Counted from the first letter of the stretch, positions 24,100 through 33,913 are shown. The stretch is 64,000 nt of DNA from Aquipuribacter nitratireducens (GCF_037860835.1 NZ_JBBEOG010000008.1:1-64000), one strand, 5' to 3'. The notes: generated from the letters alone by a model not told the origin. A program made the numbers and translations.

Positions 24100-24390
24100 A
24101 TGACGAGGTTCGAGGTCGACAGCGCGCAGGTCGAGGCGGCGAGCGCGCGGGTGCAGGTGGCGTCGGAGCAGGTGGGCGCCGAGGTCGACGCGATGATGCG
24201 CCACCTGGAGGACCTGCAGGGCACGTGGCGGGGGCAGGCGGCGACCGGCTTCGCGGCGCTGGTCGAGCAGTGGCGCGCGACCCAGCTGCAGGTCCGCGAG
24301 TCCCTCGACGGCATCCAGGTCGCGCTCGCGCACGCGGGCCGGCAGTACGCCGAGACGGAGGCCGCGGCCGCCCGGATGTTCGCGGGATGA
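24100..24390 (+). CDS. WXG100-family (ESAT-6-like) protein
   Basis: Protein of 96 aa with the size, helical hairpin character and central W-R-G turn (W43, GTWRGQAA) of WXG100 proteins. A C-terminal Y-x-x-x-E signal (QYAETE) serves type VII export in known members. ATG 24100 follows GTGAGGAG. No ESX ATPase, EccD or partner WXG gene lies nearby, so its export machine must be elsewhere. It is isolated between two minus-strand genes. Confidence 0.88.
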   Translation: MTRFEVDSAQVEAASARVQVASEQVGAEVDAMMRHLEDLQGTWRGQAATGFAALVEQWRATQLQVRESLDGIQVALAHAGRQYAETEAAAARMFAG

Positions 24391-24409
24391 CGTCGCGCGC
24401 CCGCGCGGC

Positions 24410-25771
24410 TCAGCCGCGGCGGGCGGCGACGGCGTCGCGGTAGGCGAGGTAGCTGCGCTTCGGGGTGCGCTCGAGGGTGTCGAAGTCGACCCGGACGAGC
24501 CCGAATCGCTTGCTGAGCCCGAGCGCCCACTCGAAGTTGTCGAGCAGCGACCACGCGAAGTAGCCGCGGACGTCGACCCCCCGCCGCCGGGCCTCGTCGA
24601 GGGCCTCGAGGTGGGCGTGGAGGTACGCCACACGTCGAGGGTCCTCGACCACGCCGTCCGGGCCGGGCGTCGGGTCGTCGTCCCACGCCGACCCGTTCTC
24701 CGTGACGACGAACGGGCCGAGCCCGGCGTACTCCTCCTGCAGCCGGACGAGCACGTCGGTGAAGCCGTCCGGGGTGATCGGCCAGCCCATGGCCGTGGCG
24801 TCGGCGCCCGGGTCGGCCTGCCGCACGAGCTCGAGCCCGGGCTGGAGGAGCTCGACGGTGGGCACGGCACCCTCGCCGGCCTCGAACACGGCGTCGTTGT
24901 AGTAGTTGAGGCCGAGCCAGTCCGTCGGCGTGGCCACCTGGTCGAGGTCGCCGGGCTCGACCGCACCGTCGAGGTGGGGGTGGAGCAGCTCGAGGGCGTC
25001 GGCGGGGTAGCCGCGGCCGGCGAGCGGGTCGAGCCACACCCGGTTGCGGAGGGCGTCGTACGCGGGGAGCGCGTCGCGGGTGACGGCCGCGTCGTCCGCG
25101 GCACGGACGTTGTCGAGGTTGAGGACGATCCCGTAGGCGGCGTCGGGGTCCTGCTGCCGCATCGCCGCCACGGCCCGCCCGTGCGACAGCAGCAGGTGGT
25201 GGGTGACGCGGGCGGCGAGGGCGTGGTCGCGCACGCCCGGAGCGTGCACGCCGTTGCCGTGCCCCAGCCACGCCGCGCACCACGGCTCGTTGTGGGTGGC
25301 CCACCGCTTCACGCGGTCCCCCAGGGCCTCCTGCACCGTGAGGGCGTACTCGACGAAGTGGTCGACGGTGCGGCGCGAGGCCCACCCGCCCGCCAGCTGC
25401 AGCTCCAGCGGGAGGTCCCAGTGGTAGAGCGTCACCCACGGCTCGACGCCCGCACCGAGCAGCTCGTCGACGAGCCGGTCGTAGAAGCCCAGCCCGTCGG
25501 CGGAGAAGTCCCCGCGACCCGTGGGCTGCACCCGCGCCCACGCCACGGAGAACCGGTAGGCATCGACGCCGAGGTCGCGAAGCAGGGCGACGTCCTCGCG
25601 GTAGCGGTGGATGTGGTCGCACGTGACGTCGCCGTCGGTGCCGTCGGCGACTGCGCCGGGCACCTGCGCGAAGGCGTCCCACACGGTGTCGCCGCGCCCC
25701 GCGCGGTCGCCCTCGATCTGGAAGGAGGCGGTGGCGGCCCCCCACACGAACGTCTGCGGCAGGTCGGCCAT
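24410..25771 (-). CDS. GH1 family beta-glucosidase
   Basis: Glycoside hydrolase family 1 enzyme of 453 aa, full length for the family. The acid/base Glu is E162 in THNEPW and the nucleophile is E358 in VTENGS. The N-terminal GH1 signature (FVWGAATASFQIEG) and the WSLLDNFEW segment are intact. No signal peptide is seen, so it likely hydrolyses imported cello-oligosaccharides or other beta-glucosides in the cytoplasm. A TACAGT -10 lies 7 nt before the ATG. No sugar transporter or LacI regulator is adjacent. Confidence 0.95.
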   Translation of the reverse strand: MADLPQTFVWGAATASFQIEGDRAGRGDTVWDAFAQVPGAVADGTDGDVTCDHIHRYREDVALLRDLGVDAYRFSVAWARVQPTGRGDFSADGLGFYDRLVDELLGAGVEPWVTLYHWDLPLELQLAGGWASRRTVDHFVEYALTVQEALGDRVKRWATHNEPWCAAWLGHGNGVHAPGVRDHALAARVTHHLLLSHGRAVAAMRQQDPDAAYGIVLNLDNVRAADDAAVTRDALPAYDALRNRVWLDPLAGRGYPADALELLHPHLDGAVEPGDLDQVATPTDWLGLNYYNDAVFEAGEGAVPTVELLQPGLELVRQADPGADATAMGWPITPDGFTDVLVRLQEEYAGLGPFVVTENGSAWDDDPTPGPDGVVEDPRRVAYLHAHLEALDEARRRGVDVRGYFAWSLLDNFEWALGLSKRFGLVRVDFDTLERTPKRSYLAYRDAVAARRG

Positions 25772-25778
25772 GGCCGCG

Positions 25779-25824
25779 ACTGTAGCGACGGGCGCGCGCG
25801 GCTGTCGGGTCCACGACCTACCCT
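25779..25824. promoter_or_regulatory. divergent leaderless promoters for the GH1 gene and moaA
   Basis: TACAGT on the minus strand (25784-25779) lies 7 nt before the GH1 ATG (25771). TACCCT on the plus strand (25819-25824) lies 6 nt before the moaA GTG (25831). The two -10 boxes face outward within 59 bp of non-coding DNA. Confidence 0.55.
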
Positions 25825-25830
25825 TGGCCG

Positions 25831-26916
25831 GTGAGCACGGTGGCCCTCGGCATCCCGGTCGTGCCGCGGCCGGACGCGACCGGCGCGGCGCCCCGACCGG
25901 CCGACGACCCGGGCCTCGTCGACCGCTGGGGCCGGCGCGCCCGCGACCTGCGGGTGTCGCTCACCGACCGCTGCAACCTGCGCTGCTCCTACTGCATGCC
26001 CCCCGAGGGCCTGCCGTGGCTGCCGGACCCGCAGCTGCTGCAGGCGGAGGAGACGCTGCGCCTGGTCCGTGTCGCCGTCGAGCGCCTCGGGGTCGACGAG
26101 GTCCGCTTCACCGGGGGCGAGCCGCTGCTGCGGCAGGACCTGCCCGAGCTGGTGGCCGGCACCGCGGCGCTGCGCACCCCGGACGGCCGGCGCGTGCGGA
26201 CGGCCCTCACGACGAACGGCGTCGGCCTCGACCGCCGGGCGGCCCGCCTGGCGGCGGCCGGGCTCGACCGGGTGACGGTGAGCCTCGACACGCTCGACCG
26301 CGGGCGCTACGAGCGCATCACGCACCGCGACCGCCTCGCCGCCGTGCTGCGGGGGATCGACGCGGCCCTCACGCACGGGCTCGACCCGGTCAAGGTCAAC
26401 GCGCTGGTCGTGCGCGGCGTCAACGACGACGAGACCCCCGAGCTCGTCCGCTGGGCCTGCGCCCTGGGCGTCGAGCTGCGGGTCATCGAGCACATGCCGC
26501 TGGACGCGCACGGCGACTGGGACCGCAGCGCGATGGTGACGGCGGAGGAGGTCCTCGGGCGGCTGCGCGCGGTCTTCCGCCTCGCCCCCGTGGGCGCCCG
26601 CGGCAGCGCCCCCGCCGAGCGGTGGTACGTCGAGGAGGGAGGCCGTCGGCTCGGCACGGTCGGGGTCATCGCGAGCGTCACGCGGCCGTTCTGCGGCGAC
26701 TGCGACCGGGTGCGCCTGACGGCGGACGGCCAGGTCCGCAACTGCCTGTTCGCCGCCCACGGCACCGACCTGCGAGGGCTGCTGCGCGGCGGCGCCGACG
26801 ACGAGACCCTCGCCGAGGCGTGGCGCGGGGACATGTGGGCCAAGCGCGCCGGGCACGGCATCGACGACCCGTCGTTCGTGCGGCCCGACCGTCCCATGAG
26901 CGCGATCGGTGGCTGA
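25831..26916 (+). CDS. moaA: GTP 3',8-cyclase MoaA
   Basis: Radical SAM enzyme of 361 aa for the first step of molybdenum cofactor synthesis. The N-terminal 4Fe-4S cluster Cys are C48, C52 and C55 (CNLRCSYC). The C-terminal cluster uses C288, C291 and C305 (CGDCDRVRL...NC). The SAM-binding GGEP (TGGEPLL) is present, and the protein ends in the Gly-Gly dipeptide needed for catalysis. The stop region overlaps the start of moaD by 8 bp. A leaderless -10 precedes the GTG. Confidence 0.97.
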   Translation: MSTVALGIPVVPRPDATGAAPRPADDPGLVDRWGRRARDLRVSLTDRCNLRCSYCMPPEGLPWLPDPQLLQAEETLRLVRVAVERLGVDEVRFTGGEPLLRQDLPELVAGTAALRTPDGRRVRTALTTNGVGLDRRAARLAAAGLDRVTVSLDTLDRGRYERITHRDRLAAVLRGIDAALTHGLDPVKVNALVVRGVNDDETPELVRWACALGVELRVIEHMPLDAHGDWDRSAMVTAEEVLGRLRAVFRLAPVGARGSAPAERWYVEEGGRRLGTVGVIASVTRPFCGDCDRVRLTADGQVRNCLFAAHGTDLRGLLRGGADDETLAEAWRGDMWAKRAGHGIDDPSFVRPDRPMSAIGG

Positions 26917-27199
26917 CCCGGTGGAGGCAGACCCGGTGGTGGCCGACGGCACCGGACGGCTCGCCGTCCGCTACTTCGCGGGAGCACGGGCCGCCGCGGG
27001 CACGCGCGAGGAGACGGTGGCCGCGGACCCGGGCGCGCCCCTCGCGGAGGTCCTCGACCGGCTCGCCGCGACCCGGCCCGCTCTGGCCCGCGTGCTGCCG
27101 GCGTGCTCGTTCCTGCTCGACGGCACGGCCGCGCGCCGCGAGGACCAGGTGGGTGCGGCCACGGGTCTCGACGTCCTGCCGCCCTTCAGCGGGGGCTGA
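26909..27199 (+). CDS. moaD: MoaD-like molybdopterin synthase sulfur carrier
   Basis: Ubiquitin-like protein of 96 aa ending in Gly-Gly, the tail that is adenylated and thiocarboxylated. It contains the conserved YFAGARAAAG and LLDG segments. The N-terminal ~17 residues before RLAVRYFAG are extra, so the true start may be slightly downstream, but GTG 26909 overlaps moaA and suits coupling. It should form molybdopterin synthase with MoaE, encoded 560 bp away on the opposite strand. The 3' end overlaps the convergent hydrolase gene by 14 bp. Confidence 0.9.
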   Translation: MADPVEADPVVADGTGRLAVRYFAGARAAAGTREETVAADPGAPLAEVLDRLAATRPALARVLPACSFLLDGTAARREDQVGAATGLDVLPPFSGG

Positions 27200-27764
27200 T
27201 CGCACCGCTCCCTGTGAGGCACCACCGCTCGAGGGAGGGCCAGGCCCCGTAGCCGGCGGTGAGGTCGAGGTGGGCCTGGCCGGGCAGCACGACCTCGTCG
27301 ACGGTGCTCTGCTGGGCGAGCTCCGCCGCGAGCCCGTGCGGGCTGTAGGGGTCGTCGTCGGAGCGGACGAGGCACGGCCGGTGCCGGGAGCCCGGGGCGA
27401 GGTCCGGCCACGGCCCGCTCGGGGCGAACGCCGCGATCTCCGGGTGGCCCAGCACGACGGCCGTCGCGACGGGCGCGACGAGGACGAGGCGACCGACGAC
27501 CGTCGCGCCCCCGACGAGCCCGGTCTCGACGGCCCTCACCCACAGCAGGCACGCGAGGCTGTGGCACACGACGAGGTCGACGGTCCCCTCGACGAGGTGG
27601 CGCTCGAGCACCTCGAGCCAGCGGTCGACGTCGGGGGTGTCGGCACGGGGCAGCTGCGGGTACGCGACGTCGTGGCCCGCGTCGGCGAGCCGGCGCGCGA
27701 GGTGCGCCTGCCAGTGCCCGGCGGGGCGGTGGTTCTGCCAGCCGTGCAGGACGAGGGCTCTCAT
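27186..27764 (-). CDS. RBBP9/YdeN-family alpha/beta hydrolase
   Basis: Small hydrolase of 192 aa in the RBBP9/YdeN group. It starts with VLHGWQN and has a nucleophile elbow with Ser in VCHSLACLL, an acid in the SDDDPY segment, and a C-terminal His in GQAHLDL. Family members are serine hydrolases of unclear physiological substrate. The ATG overlaps the stop of moaE (ATGA), so it is made with MoaE, though no role in cofactor synthesis is known. Confidence 0.9.
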   Translation of the reverse strand: MRALVLHGWQNHRPAGHWQAHLARRLADAGHDVAYPQLPRADTPDVDRWLEVLERHLVEGTVDLVVCHSLACLLWVRAVETGLVGGATVVGRLVLVAPVATAVVLGHPEIAAFAPSGPWPDLAPGSRHRPCLVRSDDDPYSPHGLAAELAQQSTVDEVVLPGQAHLDLTAGYGAWPSLERWCLTGSGAISPR

Positions 27765-28219
27765 CCGGGTGTGGTGTCGAGACCGCCGAGCCCCACCCAC
27801 TCGTCGCTGCCGTCGGCGAAGTGCTGGTGCTTCCACACCGGCAGCTCGGCCTTCACGACGTCGACGAGCCGAGCGGCCGTGGCGAACGCCTCGCCGCGGT
27901 GCGCGGCGGCCACCGCGACGGCGAGGGCGCAGTCGCCGACGCGCAGCGGCCCCACCCGGTGCACGACGGCGAGCGCGCTCGCCCCCGACGCCGCCGCCAC
28001 GCCCGCGGCGACGGCACCCACCACGTCGTCGGCGCTGGGGTGCGCCTCGTAGTCCAGCAGCGTCACACGACCACGGCCCGGGGTGTCGTGGTCGCGGACG
28101 ACGCCGTCGAACGTCACGACGGCCCCGGCTCCCGGCCCGGCGACCAGGTCGGCGAGGTCCGCGGCGCCGATCGGCTGCTCCGACACCTCGGCGCGCACGA
28201 CACGGCAGGCGACTCCCAC
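27761..28219 (-). CDS. moaE: molybdopterin synthase catalytic subunit MoaE
   Basis: Protein of 152 aa with the MoaE core: AVVTFDGVVRDHD, LDYEAHP, VVHRVGPLRVGD, AHRGEAF and the active-site Lys region KAELPVWKHQHF. It forms the catalytic half of molybdopterin synthase with MoaD. The GTG start at 28219 sits 7 nt after a TACGAT -10 and gives a normal-length N-terminus. It precedes the RBBP9-like gene in a two-gene unit. Confidence 0.95.
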   Translation of the reverse strand: MGVACRVVRAEVSEQPIGAADLADLVAGPGAGAVVTFDGVVRDHDTPGRGRVTLLDYEAHPSADDVVGAVAAGVAAASGASALAVVHRVGPLRVGDCALAVAVAAAHRGEAFATAARLVDVVKAELPVWKHQHFADGSDEWVGLGGLDTTPG

Positions 28220-28226
28220 GGCGGTG

Positions 28227-28232
28227 ATCGTA
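28227..28232 (-). promoter_or_regulatory. leaderless -10 element for moaE
   Basis: TACGAT on the minus strand is followed by 7 nt and the moaE GTG at 28219. Confidence 0.55.
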
Positions 28233-28329
28233 CGGCTGCATCCGTTTCCCCACCCACGGCGGTAGGGCGGGTAGGTGGTCCGACGACGGGCCACCGGCAG
28301 TGACAGACCCCGAGACCACGGAGGACTCC

Positions 28330-28812
28330 ATGCGCCGTTCCGTCACCACGACCCTCGCCCTCACCGCCGCTGCAGCGCTCGCGGCCGTGAGCGTCCCCGC
28401 CGCAGCCGCCCCCAACAGCCGGGGCGCGGCCGAGATCGTGCCCAACGCCACGCTGGCGAGCCTGCTCGTCGGGGTCGAGAAGCCGTTCACCGACCGCGAC
28501 GGCGACGGCGCCCCCGAGTTCGGCATCGTCGGGAACCCGTCGTCGGGCCTGATCAAGCACGTCGGCGGCATCACGATCGACACCCCCGCCAGCGGCGAGC
28601 TCACGCTGCGCAACTTCTGGATCGACCTGGGCGCCGGGACGGTGAGCGCCGACGTGTCGACCGCCGACGCCTCGCTCGGTCGCCTCGACCTGTTCGACCT
28701 CGACGGGCTGACGCTCGTCCTCAACGACACGGCGTCGACCGCGATCGCGGGCGACACGTCGCTCTCCGGGGCACCGGTCGGCAGCGCCGACATCTCCTAC
28801 TGGGACTTCTGA
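28330..28812 (+). CDS. secreted protein of unknown function
   Basis: Protein of 160 aa with a clear Sec signal peptide (basic MRRS, hydrophobic core, likely cleavage after AAA near residue 27). The mature part is mostly beta-like with Gly/Asp/Thr-rich stretches (TDRDGDGAPEFGIVGNP, SGELTLRNFWIDLGAGTVS). This recalls small extracellular beta-sandwich proteins; I do not recognise the family. ATG 28330 follows GGAGGAC. A strong hairpin ends the transcript. Confidence 0.75.
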   Translation: MRRSVTTTLALTAAAALAAVSVPAAAAPNSRGAAEIVPNATLASLLVGVEKPFTDRDGDGAPEFGIVGNPSSGLIKHVGGITIDTPASGELTLRNFWIDLGAGTVSADVSTADASLGRLDLFDLDGLTLVLNDTASTAIAGDTSLSGAPVGSADISYWDF

Positions 28813-28830
28813 GCCCACCCGCTCGCGGGG

Positions 28831-28863
28831 ACGGGCGGTCGGACCACGGGTCCGGCCGCCCGT
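28831..28863. terminator. bidirectional hairpin terminator
   Basis: Stem of 15 bp with one G-T wobble (28831-28845 against 28849-28863) and a 3-nt loop, between the convergent secreted-protein gene and the 28882-29187 gene. Confidence 0.65.
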
Positions 28864-28881
28864 CGGCGTGTGAGGCCGGAC

Positions 28882-29187
28882 TCAGGCCCGCGGCTGCTCC
28901 GGTTCGGGCTCCGGGGACAGGGACGCGACCGCCTGCTCGGCGATCTCGAGCTCGTACGTCGCGAGGGTGATGGCGTCGCGCAGCCCGCGTGCGCCGAAGC
29001 GGTCGCGCACCTCGTGGACGAGGGCGGCGACGGCGGGGTCGACGTGGGACTCGACCTCGTCGAGCACCGGGTCGTGGCCCGGCCCGTGCGGGTGCGGGGT
29101 GTCGGGGACGGCGCCCGACGTCGCGAGGGGGGCGTCCGGGTCGTCGAGGTGCTGACCCACCAGGGGCTCGCCGGTCTGGTCGCTCAT
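28882..29187 (-). CDS. hypothetical acidic actinobacterial protein
   Basis: Protein of 101 aa, acidic. Its conserved-looking helical middle part (DPAVAALVHEVRDRFGARGL, then AITLATYELEIAEQAVASL) is flanked by low-complexity ends. There is no signal peptide or membrane segment. I do not recognise a named domain. Codon usage with strong third-position G/C and the convergent terminator on its 3' side support it as a real gene. Confidence 0.6.
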   Translation of the reverse strand: MSDQTGEPLVGQHLDDPDAPLATSGAVPDTPHPHGPGHDPVLDEVESHVDPAVAALVHEVRDRFGARGLRDAITLATYELEIAEQAVASLSPEPEPEQPRA

Positions 29188-29281
29188 GCCGCCATCCGAC
29201 CACGACGACGGCCTCCGGGCGAACCAGGTGCCGCCGTCGGGAGGGCGATGCGGCCACCGGCGTCGCCCCCGGGGGCTCGGC

Positions 29282-29923
29282 TCAGGCTCCTGCCCGCGGC
29301 ATCGACGGCAGCGCGGCGTTCCTCGCGTGCCAGCGCAGGAGGCCCAGCCCGCCGACCAGGGTCCCGACGAAGACGAAGAGCGGCAGGAAGCTGACGGCCG
29401 CCAGCACGACCCCGACGATCAGTGCGACGCCGGTCCAGCTCGGCAGGGGCAGCCGCAGGACGGCGACGCCCAGCGTGGCCGTGGCGGCGTAGGAGGCCAT
29501 ACCGGAGATCGCGGTGAGCGGCCCCAGCCACCCCGGCGCGGTGGTGCCCGGCCCGAGCAGGTACGGCACGGCCGCGAGGACGCACAGCGGCAGGACCAGC
29601 CACCTCACCACTCGTGCCACCCCGGCCGGCCAGCCGGACCCGATCCGAGCCAGGACGCCCGCAAGCAGGAACAGTCCGGCCCCCGAGGCCAGGACGGCCG
29701 CTCCGATGGGCAGCAGGATCCCCCAGATCTGCCAGTAGTGGTCACGCACGGCGGCCTCGCTGACCGCCGGATCCTCGTCGAAGTAGTCCCCGGCCCCGGT
29801 CAGACCACCGAAGCCGAAGATGCCGAGGAGGGCGACGACTGCCGCCGCGAGCATGAGCCACACGGCGAGCCGTACGTGCCGGCGGTCGGTGTCGTCCAGC
29901 GGGGTGGCTGCGGAGCGCGTCAT
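29282..29923 (-). CDS. membrane protein of unknown function
   Basis: Integral membrane protein of 213 aa with about six hydrophobic segments: ~20-45, ~65-95, ~105-125, ~130-155, ~160-180 and ~183-203. An acidic loop (GAGDYFDEDPAVSEAAVRDH) after helix 1 probably faces outside. I recognise no family. ATG 29923 has an AAGGGA ribosome site, and an open upstream extension lacks coding character. It is divergent from the sensor kinase at 29992 and could be its partner or target. Confidence 0.65.
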   Translation of the reverse strand: MTRSAATPLDDTDRRHVRLAVWLMLAAAVVALLGIFGFGGLTGAGDYFDEDPAVSEAAVRDHYWQIWGILLPIGAAVLASGAGLFLLAGVLARIGSGWPAGVARVVRWLVLPLCVLAAVPYLLGPGTTAPGWLGPLTAISGMASYAATATLGVAVLRLPLPSWTGVALIVGVVLAAVSFLPLFVFVGTLVGGLGLLRWHARNAALPSMPRAGA

Positions 29924-29991
29924 GGCTGGTCCCTTCGGTCCGTTCGCTGCGACCACGACACCAGGCGCCGGAGCGAGGCGGGACCGGGGCC

Positions 29992-31452
29992 GTGCGACGA
30001 CGCATGCGCTGGCTCCTCGTGCCGGTGGTGCTCGTGCCACCCGGCATCGCCACGGAGCTCCTGCTCGGCTCCGAGGACCTGGGCAGGGTGGTCGTCTGGC
30101 TGCTGTGGGCCGGCGTGACGAGCCTGATCATGACATCGGTGACGCTCGGGCTGCTTCGACCCGAGGGCGTCGACGTCGATGTGGTGCTGCGGCGCACCAT
30201 CGTCTACGGCGCCCTGTGGCTGGCCATCACCGGCGCGTACGTCGGCGTGGCGACGGTCGTCGGCACGGCGGCCGGTCGCTACCTGCCGGTGCCGTGGGCG
30301 GTCGCGACCGGTCTGGCGGCGGCCCTGCTGTTCCAGCCCGCGAGAACCCGGCTCGAGCACCTGGCGGACCGCTGGGTCTTCGGGCACCGTACCGACCCCG
30401 CGCGAGCGATCGCCGACCTCGGTGCCACGCTGGCCGGGACGTTCGAGCTGGAGTCCCTGATCCCGCGTATCGGCTCGACTCTGCGGACCGGACTCGACCT
30501 CACCTGGGTCGAGGTCCGCCTCGACGTGACGGAGGCACCCGACGCCGAGCTCGTCGTGCCGGTGGTGCTCGACGGCGAGCTGCTGGGCGTCGTCGCCTGC
30601 GGACCGAAGCGTGCCGGCGGGTGGACCGCCGAGGACCGCACGGTCGTGGCGACCTTCGCCCGCCAGGCGGCGCTCGCCGTGCGCAACGTCCGGCTGACCG
30701 AGCACCTGGCCTCCCACGCGGCGGAGCTCGCCGCCTCCCGGACGCGCCTGGTCAAGGCCCAGGAAGCAGAACGCCGTCGTATCGAGCGCAACATCCACGA
30801 CGGGGTGCAGCAGGACCTGGTCGCCCTCATCGGCCTCGCCGGCCAGATCCGGGCGACGTCCCCCGATGTCAACGGTCACGCCGACGACCTCCGGCTGCTC
30901 GGCACCGGTCTCGCCCGGGTCCTCGGCGACCTGCGCGACCTGGCCCGGGGCATCCACCCGAGCCTGCTGTCGGACAAGGGCCTCCTGAGCGCGGTTGAGT
31001 CCCTGACCGCGCGGCACCCGGTCCCGGTGGAGCTGCGCGCCGACCCGACGCTGCGCACGGTGCGCCTGGGTGAGGCGGTGGAGGCCGCCTGCTACTTCAT
31101 GGTCGCCGAGGCCCTCGCGAACACGCTCAAGCACGCGCGCGCAGCGCGGGTGGAGGTCGAGCTGGCCCGCCGCGACGGGGGCCTCGTCATCACCGTGGCC
31201 GACGACGGCGTCGGCCTCGGCCCCGGCGGCGTCGCCTCCCGCGCCGGGCACGGACTGGCGGGGATGCATGACCGCTTCGCGGCACTGGGCGGCCGCGTCT
31301 CGGTGGCCGCCCGGCCGGCGGGTGGAACCGTCGTCTCGGCGACGGTCCCCCTCGACGAGGCGGCGCCGCTGTCCGGCGCGACGGCACCACCGGCGAGCCC
31401 CGCCTCCCCGGCCGTCAGGGACGTGCCCACCGCGCGGACCCCGACGCGCTGA
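29992..31452 (+). CDS. NarL-type sensor histidine kinase (HisKA_3), orphan
   Basis: Sensor kinase of 486 aa. It has three or four N-terminal membrane helices (up to ~115), a GAF-like segment (about 135-235), a HisKA_3 dimerisation domain with phospho-His in ERNIHDGVQQDL (~268), and a HATPase domain (NTLKHARAARVEV, DDGVGLGP, GHGLAGMHDR). Such kinases normally pair with LuxR/NarL-type regulators, but none is adjacent. The start could be GTG 29992 or ATG 30004. A strong hairpin follows the stop. Confidence 0.88.
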   Translation: MRRRMRWLLVPVVLVPPGIATELLLGSEDLGRVVVWLLWAGVTSLIMTSVTLGLLRPEGVDVDVVLRRTIVYGALWLAITGAYVGVATVVGTAAGRYLPVPWAVATGLAAALLFQPARTRLEHLADRWVFGHRTDPARAIADLGATLAGTFELESLIPRIGSTLRTGLDLTWVEVRLDVTEAPDAELVVPVVLDGELLGVVACGPKRAGGWTAEDRTVVATFARQAALAVRNVRLTEHLASHAAELAASRTRLVKAQEAERRRIERNIHDGVQQDLVALIGLAGQIRATSPDVNGHADDLRLLGTGLARVLGDLRDLARGIHPSLLSDKGLLSAVESLTARHPVPVELRADPTLRTVRLGEAVEAACYFMVAEALANTLKHARAARVEVELARRDGGLVITVADDGVGLGPGGVASRAGHGLAGMHDRFAALGGRVSVAARPAGGTVVSATVPLDEAAPLSGATAPPASPASPAVRDVPTARTPTR

Positions 31453-31454
31453 CG

Positions 31455-31488
31455 ACGAAGGCCCCCGGGCGAACCCGGGGGCCTTCGT
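31455..31488. terminator. bidirectional hairpin terminator between kinase gene and groEL
   Basis: Perfect 15-bp stem ACGAAGGCCCCCGGG (31455-31469) and its complement (31474-31488) with a CGAA tetraloop. It serves the plus-strand kinase gene and the minus-strand groEL. Confidence 0.85.
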
Positions 31489-31523
31489 GGTGGTGACTCA
31501 GAGGTGGTGCGTGGGGACGGGAC

Positions 31524-33227
<1,704 letters not shown>

Positions 33228-33291
33228 TCACGTCCCGGACGGAGCCTGCCCTCGCCTGCCGGTCCCGGGGCCCGGTGGGCCCCGTGGTCTG

Positions 33292-33318
33292 TTGTCACTC
33301 CCGGCATGAGAGTGCCAG
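33292..33318 (-). promoter_or_regulatory. CIRCE operator, downstream copy
   Basis: Inverted repeat TTGTCACTC-N9-GAGTGCCAG (consensus TTAGCACTC-N9-GAGTGCTAA), less perfect than the copy at 33328. It lies downstream of the predicted groEL -10, so bound HrcA would block the transcription start. Confidence 0.75.
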
Positions 33319-33323
33319 CCGCA

Positions 33324-33353
33324 ATTATTGGCACTCTCGGGGTGAGAGTGCAA
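33324..33353 (-). promoter_or_regulatory. groEL promoter
   Basis: On the minus strand TTGCAC (33353-33348) and AATAAT (33329-33324) are separated by 18 nt. The AT-rich -10 stands out against the G+C-rich background, and the elements overlap the upstream CIRCE. Confidence 0.55.
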
Positions 33354-33354
33354 A
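33328..33354 (-). promoter_or_regulatory. CIRCE operator, upstream copy
   Basis: Inverted repeat TTGGCACTC-N9-GAGTGCAAA, a close match to the HrcA operator. It begins 36 bp from the second copy, so the two lie on similar faces of the helix. Confidence 0.88.
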
Positions 33355-33466
33355 CCCCCGGCGTCACGGGCACCCGTCGTGGCCCTGCTGCGAGGTTTCG
33401 GGGGACCGGGGCGGGGGTACGCCACTCGCAGCGGAGACCCCCCGCTCCCCCACGGAAGGACTGGAC

Positions 33467-33619
33467 ATGCCTCTCTGGCTCATCCTCATCGTCGTCGGCG
33501 TCATCCTCGCCATCGTCGGTTTCGGTGGCGTCGGCGACATCCTCATCTGGATCGGCGTCATCGTGCTCGTCGTCGGCCTCGTCGGAATCCTGATCGGGCG
33601 CGGCCGCTCCAAGGTCTGA
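33467..33619 (+). CDS. 50-aa two-helix membrane protein
   Basis: Very small protein of 50 aa composed of two hydrophobic helices (LWLILIVVGVILAIVGF and ILIWIGVIVLVVGLVGILI) with a short Gly-Asp turn and a basic C-terminus. It has a strong ribosome site, GGAAGGA, 7 nt before the ATG. I do not recognise a named family. Two hairpins follow, so it is a monocistronic gene rather than a shadow frame. Confidence 0.75.
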   Translation: MPLWLILIVVGVILAIVGFGGVGDILIWIGVIVLVVGLVGILIGRGRSKV

Positions 33620-33625
33620 CCCCTC

Positions 33626-33687
33626 GCCGGTCGCGTCCCGCGCGACCGGCCACGCCGGCGGGCGCTCCGCCCGGACCGCCCGCCGGC
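33626..33687. terminator. double hairpin after the 50-aa gene
   Basis: Two consecutive perfect stems: 10 bp (33626-33635 with 33641-33650) and 11 bp (33654-33664 with 33677-33687). They lie 7 nt after the stop codon. Confidence 0.65.
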
Positions 33688-33730
33688 CCGCACGCACGAC
33701 CTCCCACCTCGCCACGGAGCCCACTTCCCG

Positions 33731-33913
33731 ATGACCCTCCTGCTCGCACTCCTCCTCGTCCCGGTCGCCGCGCTCGGCCTCGTGCTCGGCATGGACCGGG
33801 TGGAGGACACCCTCCTCAAGGCACCCGCCCGCCACCGCAGCGCCGCCCGCGGCGTCCGCAGGCCCGTCGACGCCGCGCCCGCCCCCACCTCCACGCACGG
33901 GGTCGCCGCATGA
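33731..33913 (+). CDS. 60-aa single-helix membrane protein coupled to the PfpI gene
   Basis: Protein of 60 aa with an N-terminal membrane helix (TLLLALLLVPVAALGLVLG) and a basic/Ala/Pro-rich tail. The ATG has a CGGAG ribosome site, and the stop codon overlaps the PfpI start (ATGA). That indicates translational coupling and supports it being real. No family recognised. Confidence 0.6.
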   Translation: MTLLLALLLVPVAALGLVLGMDRVEDTLLKAPARHRSAARGVRRPVDAAPAPTSTHGVAA

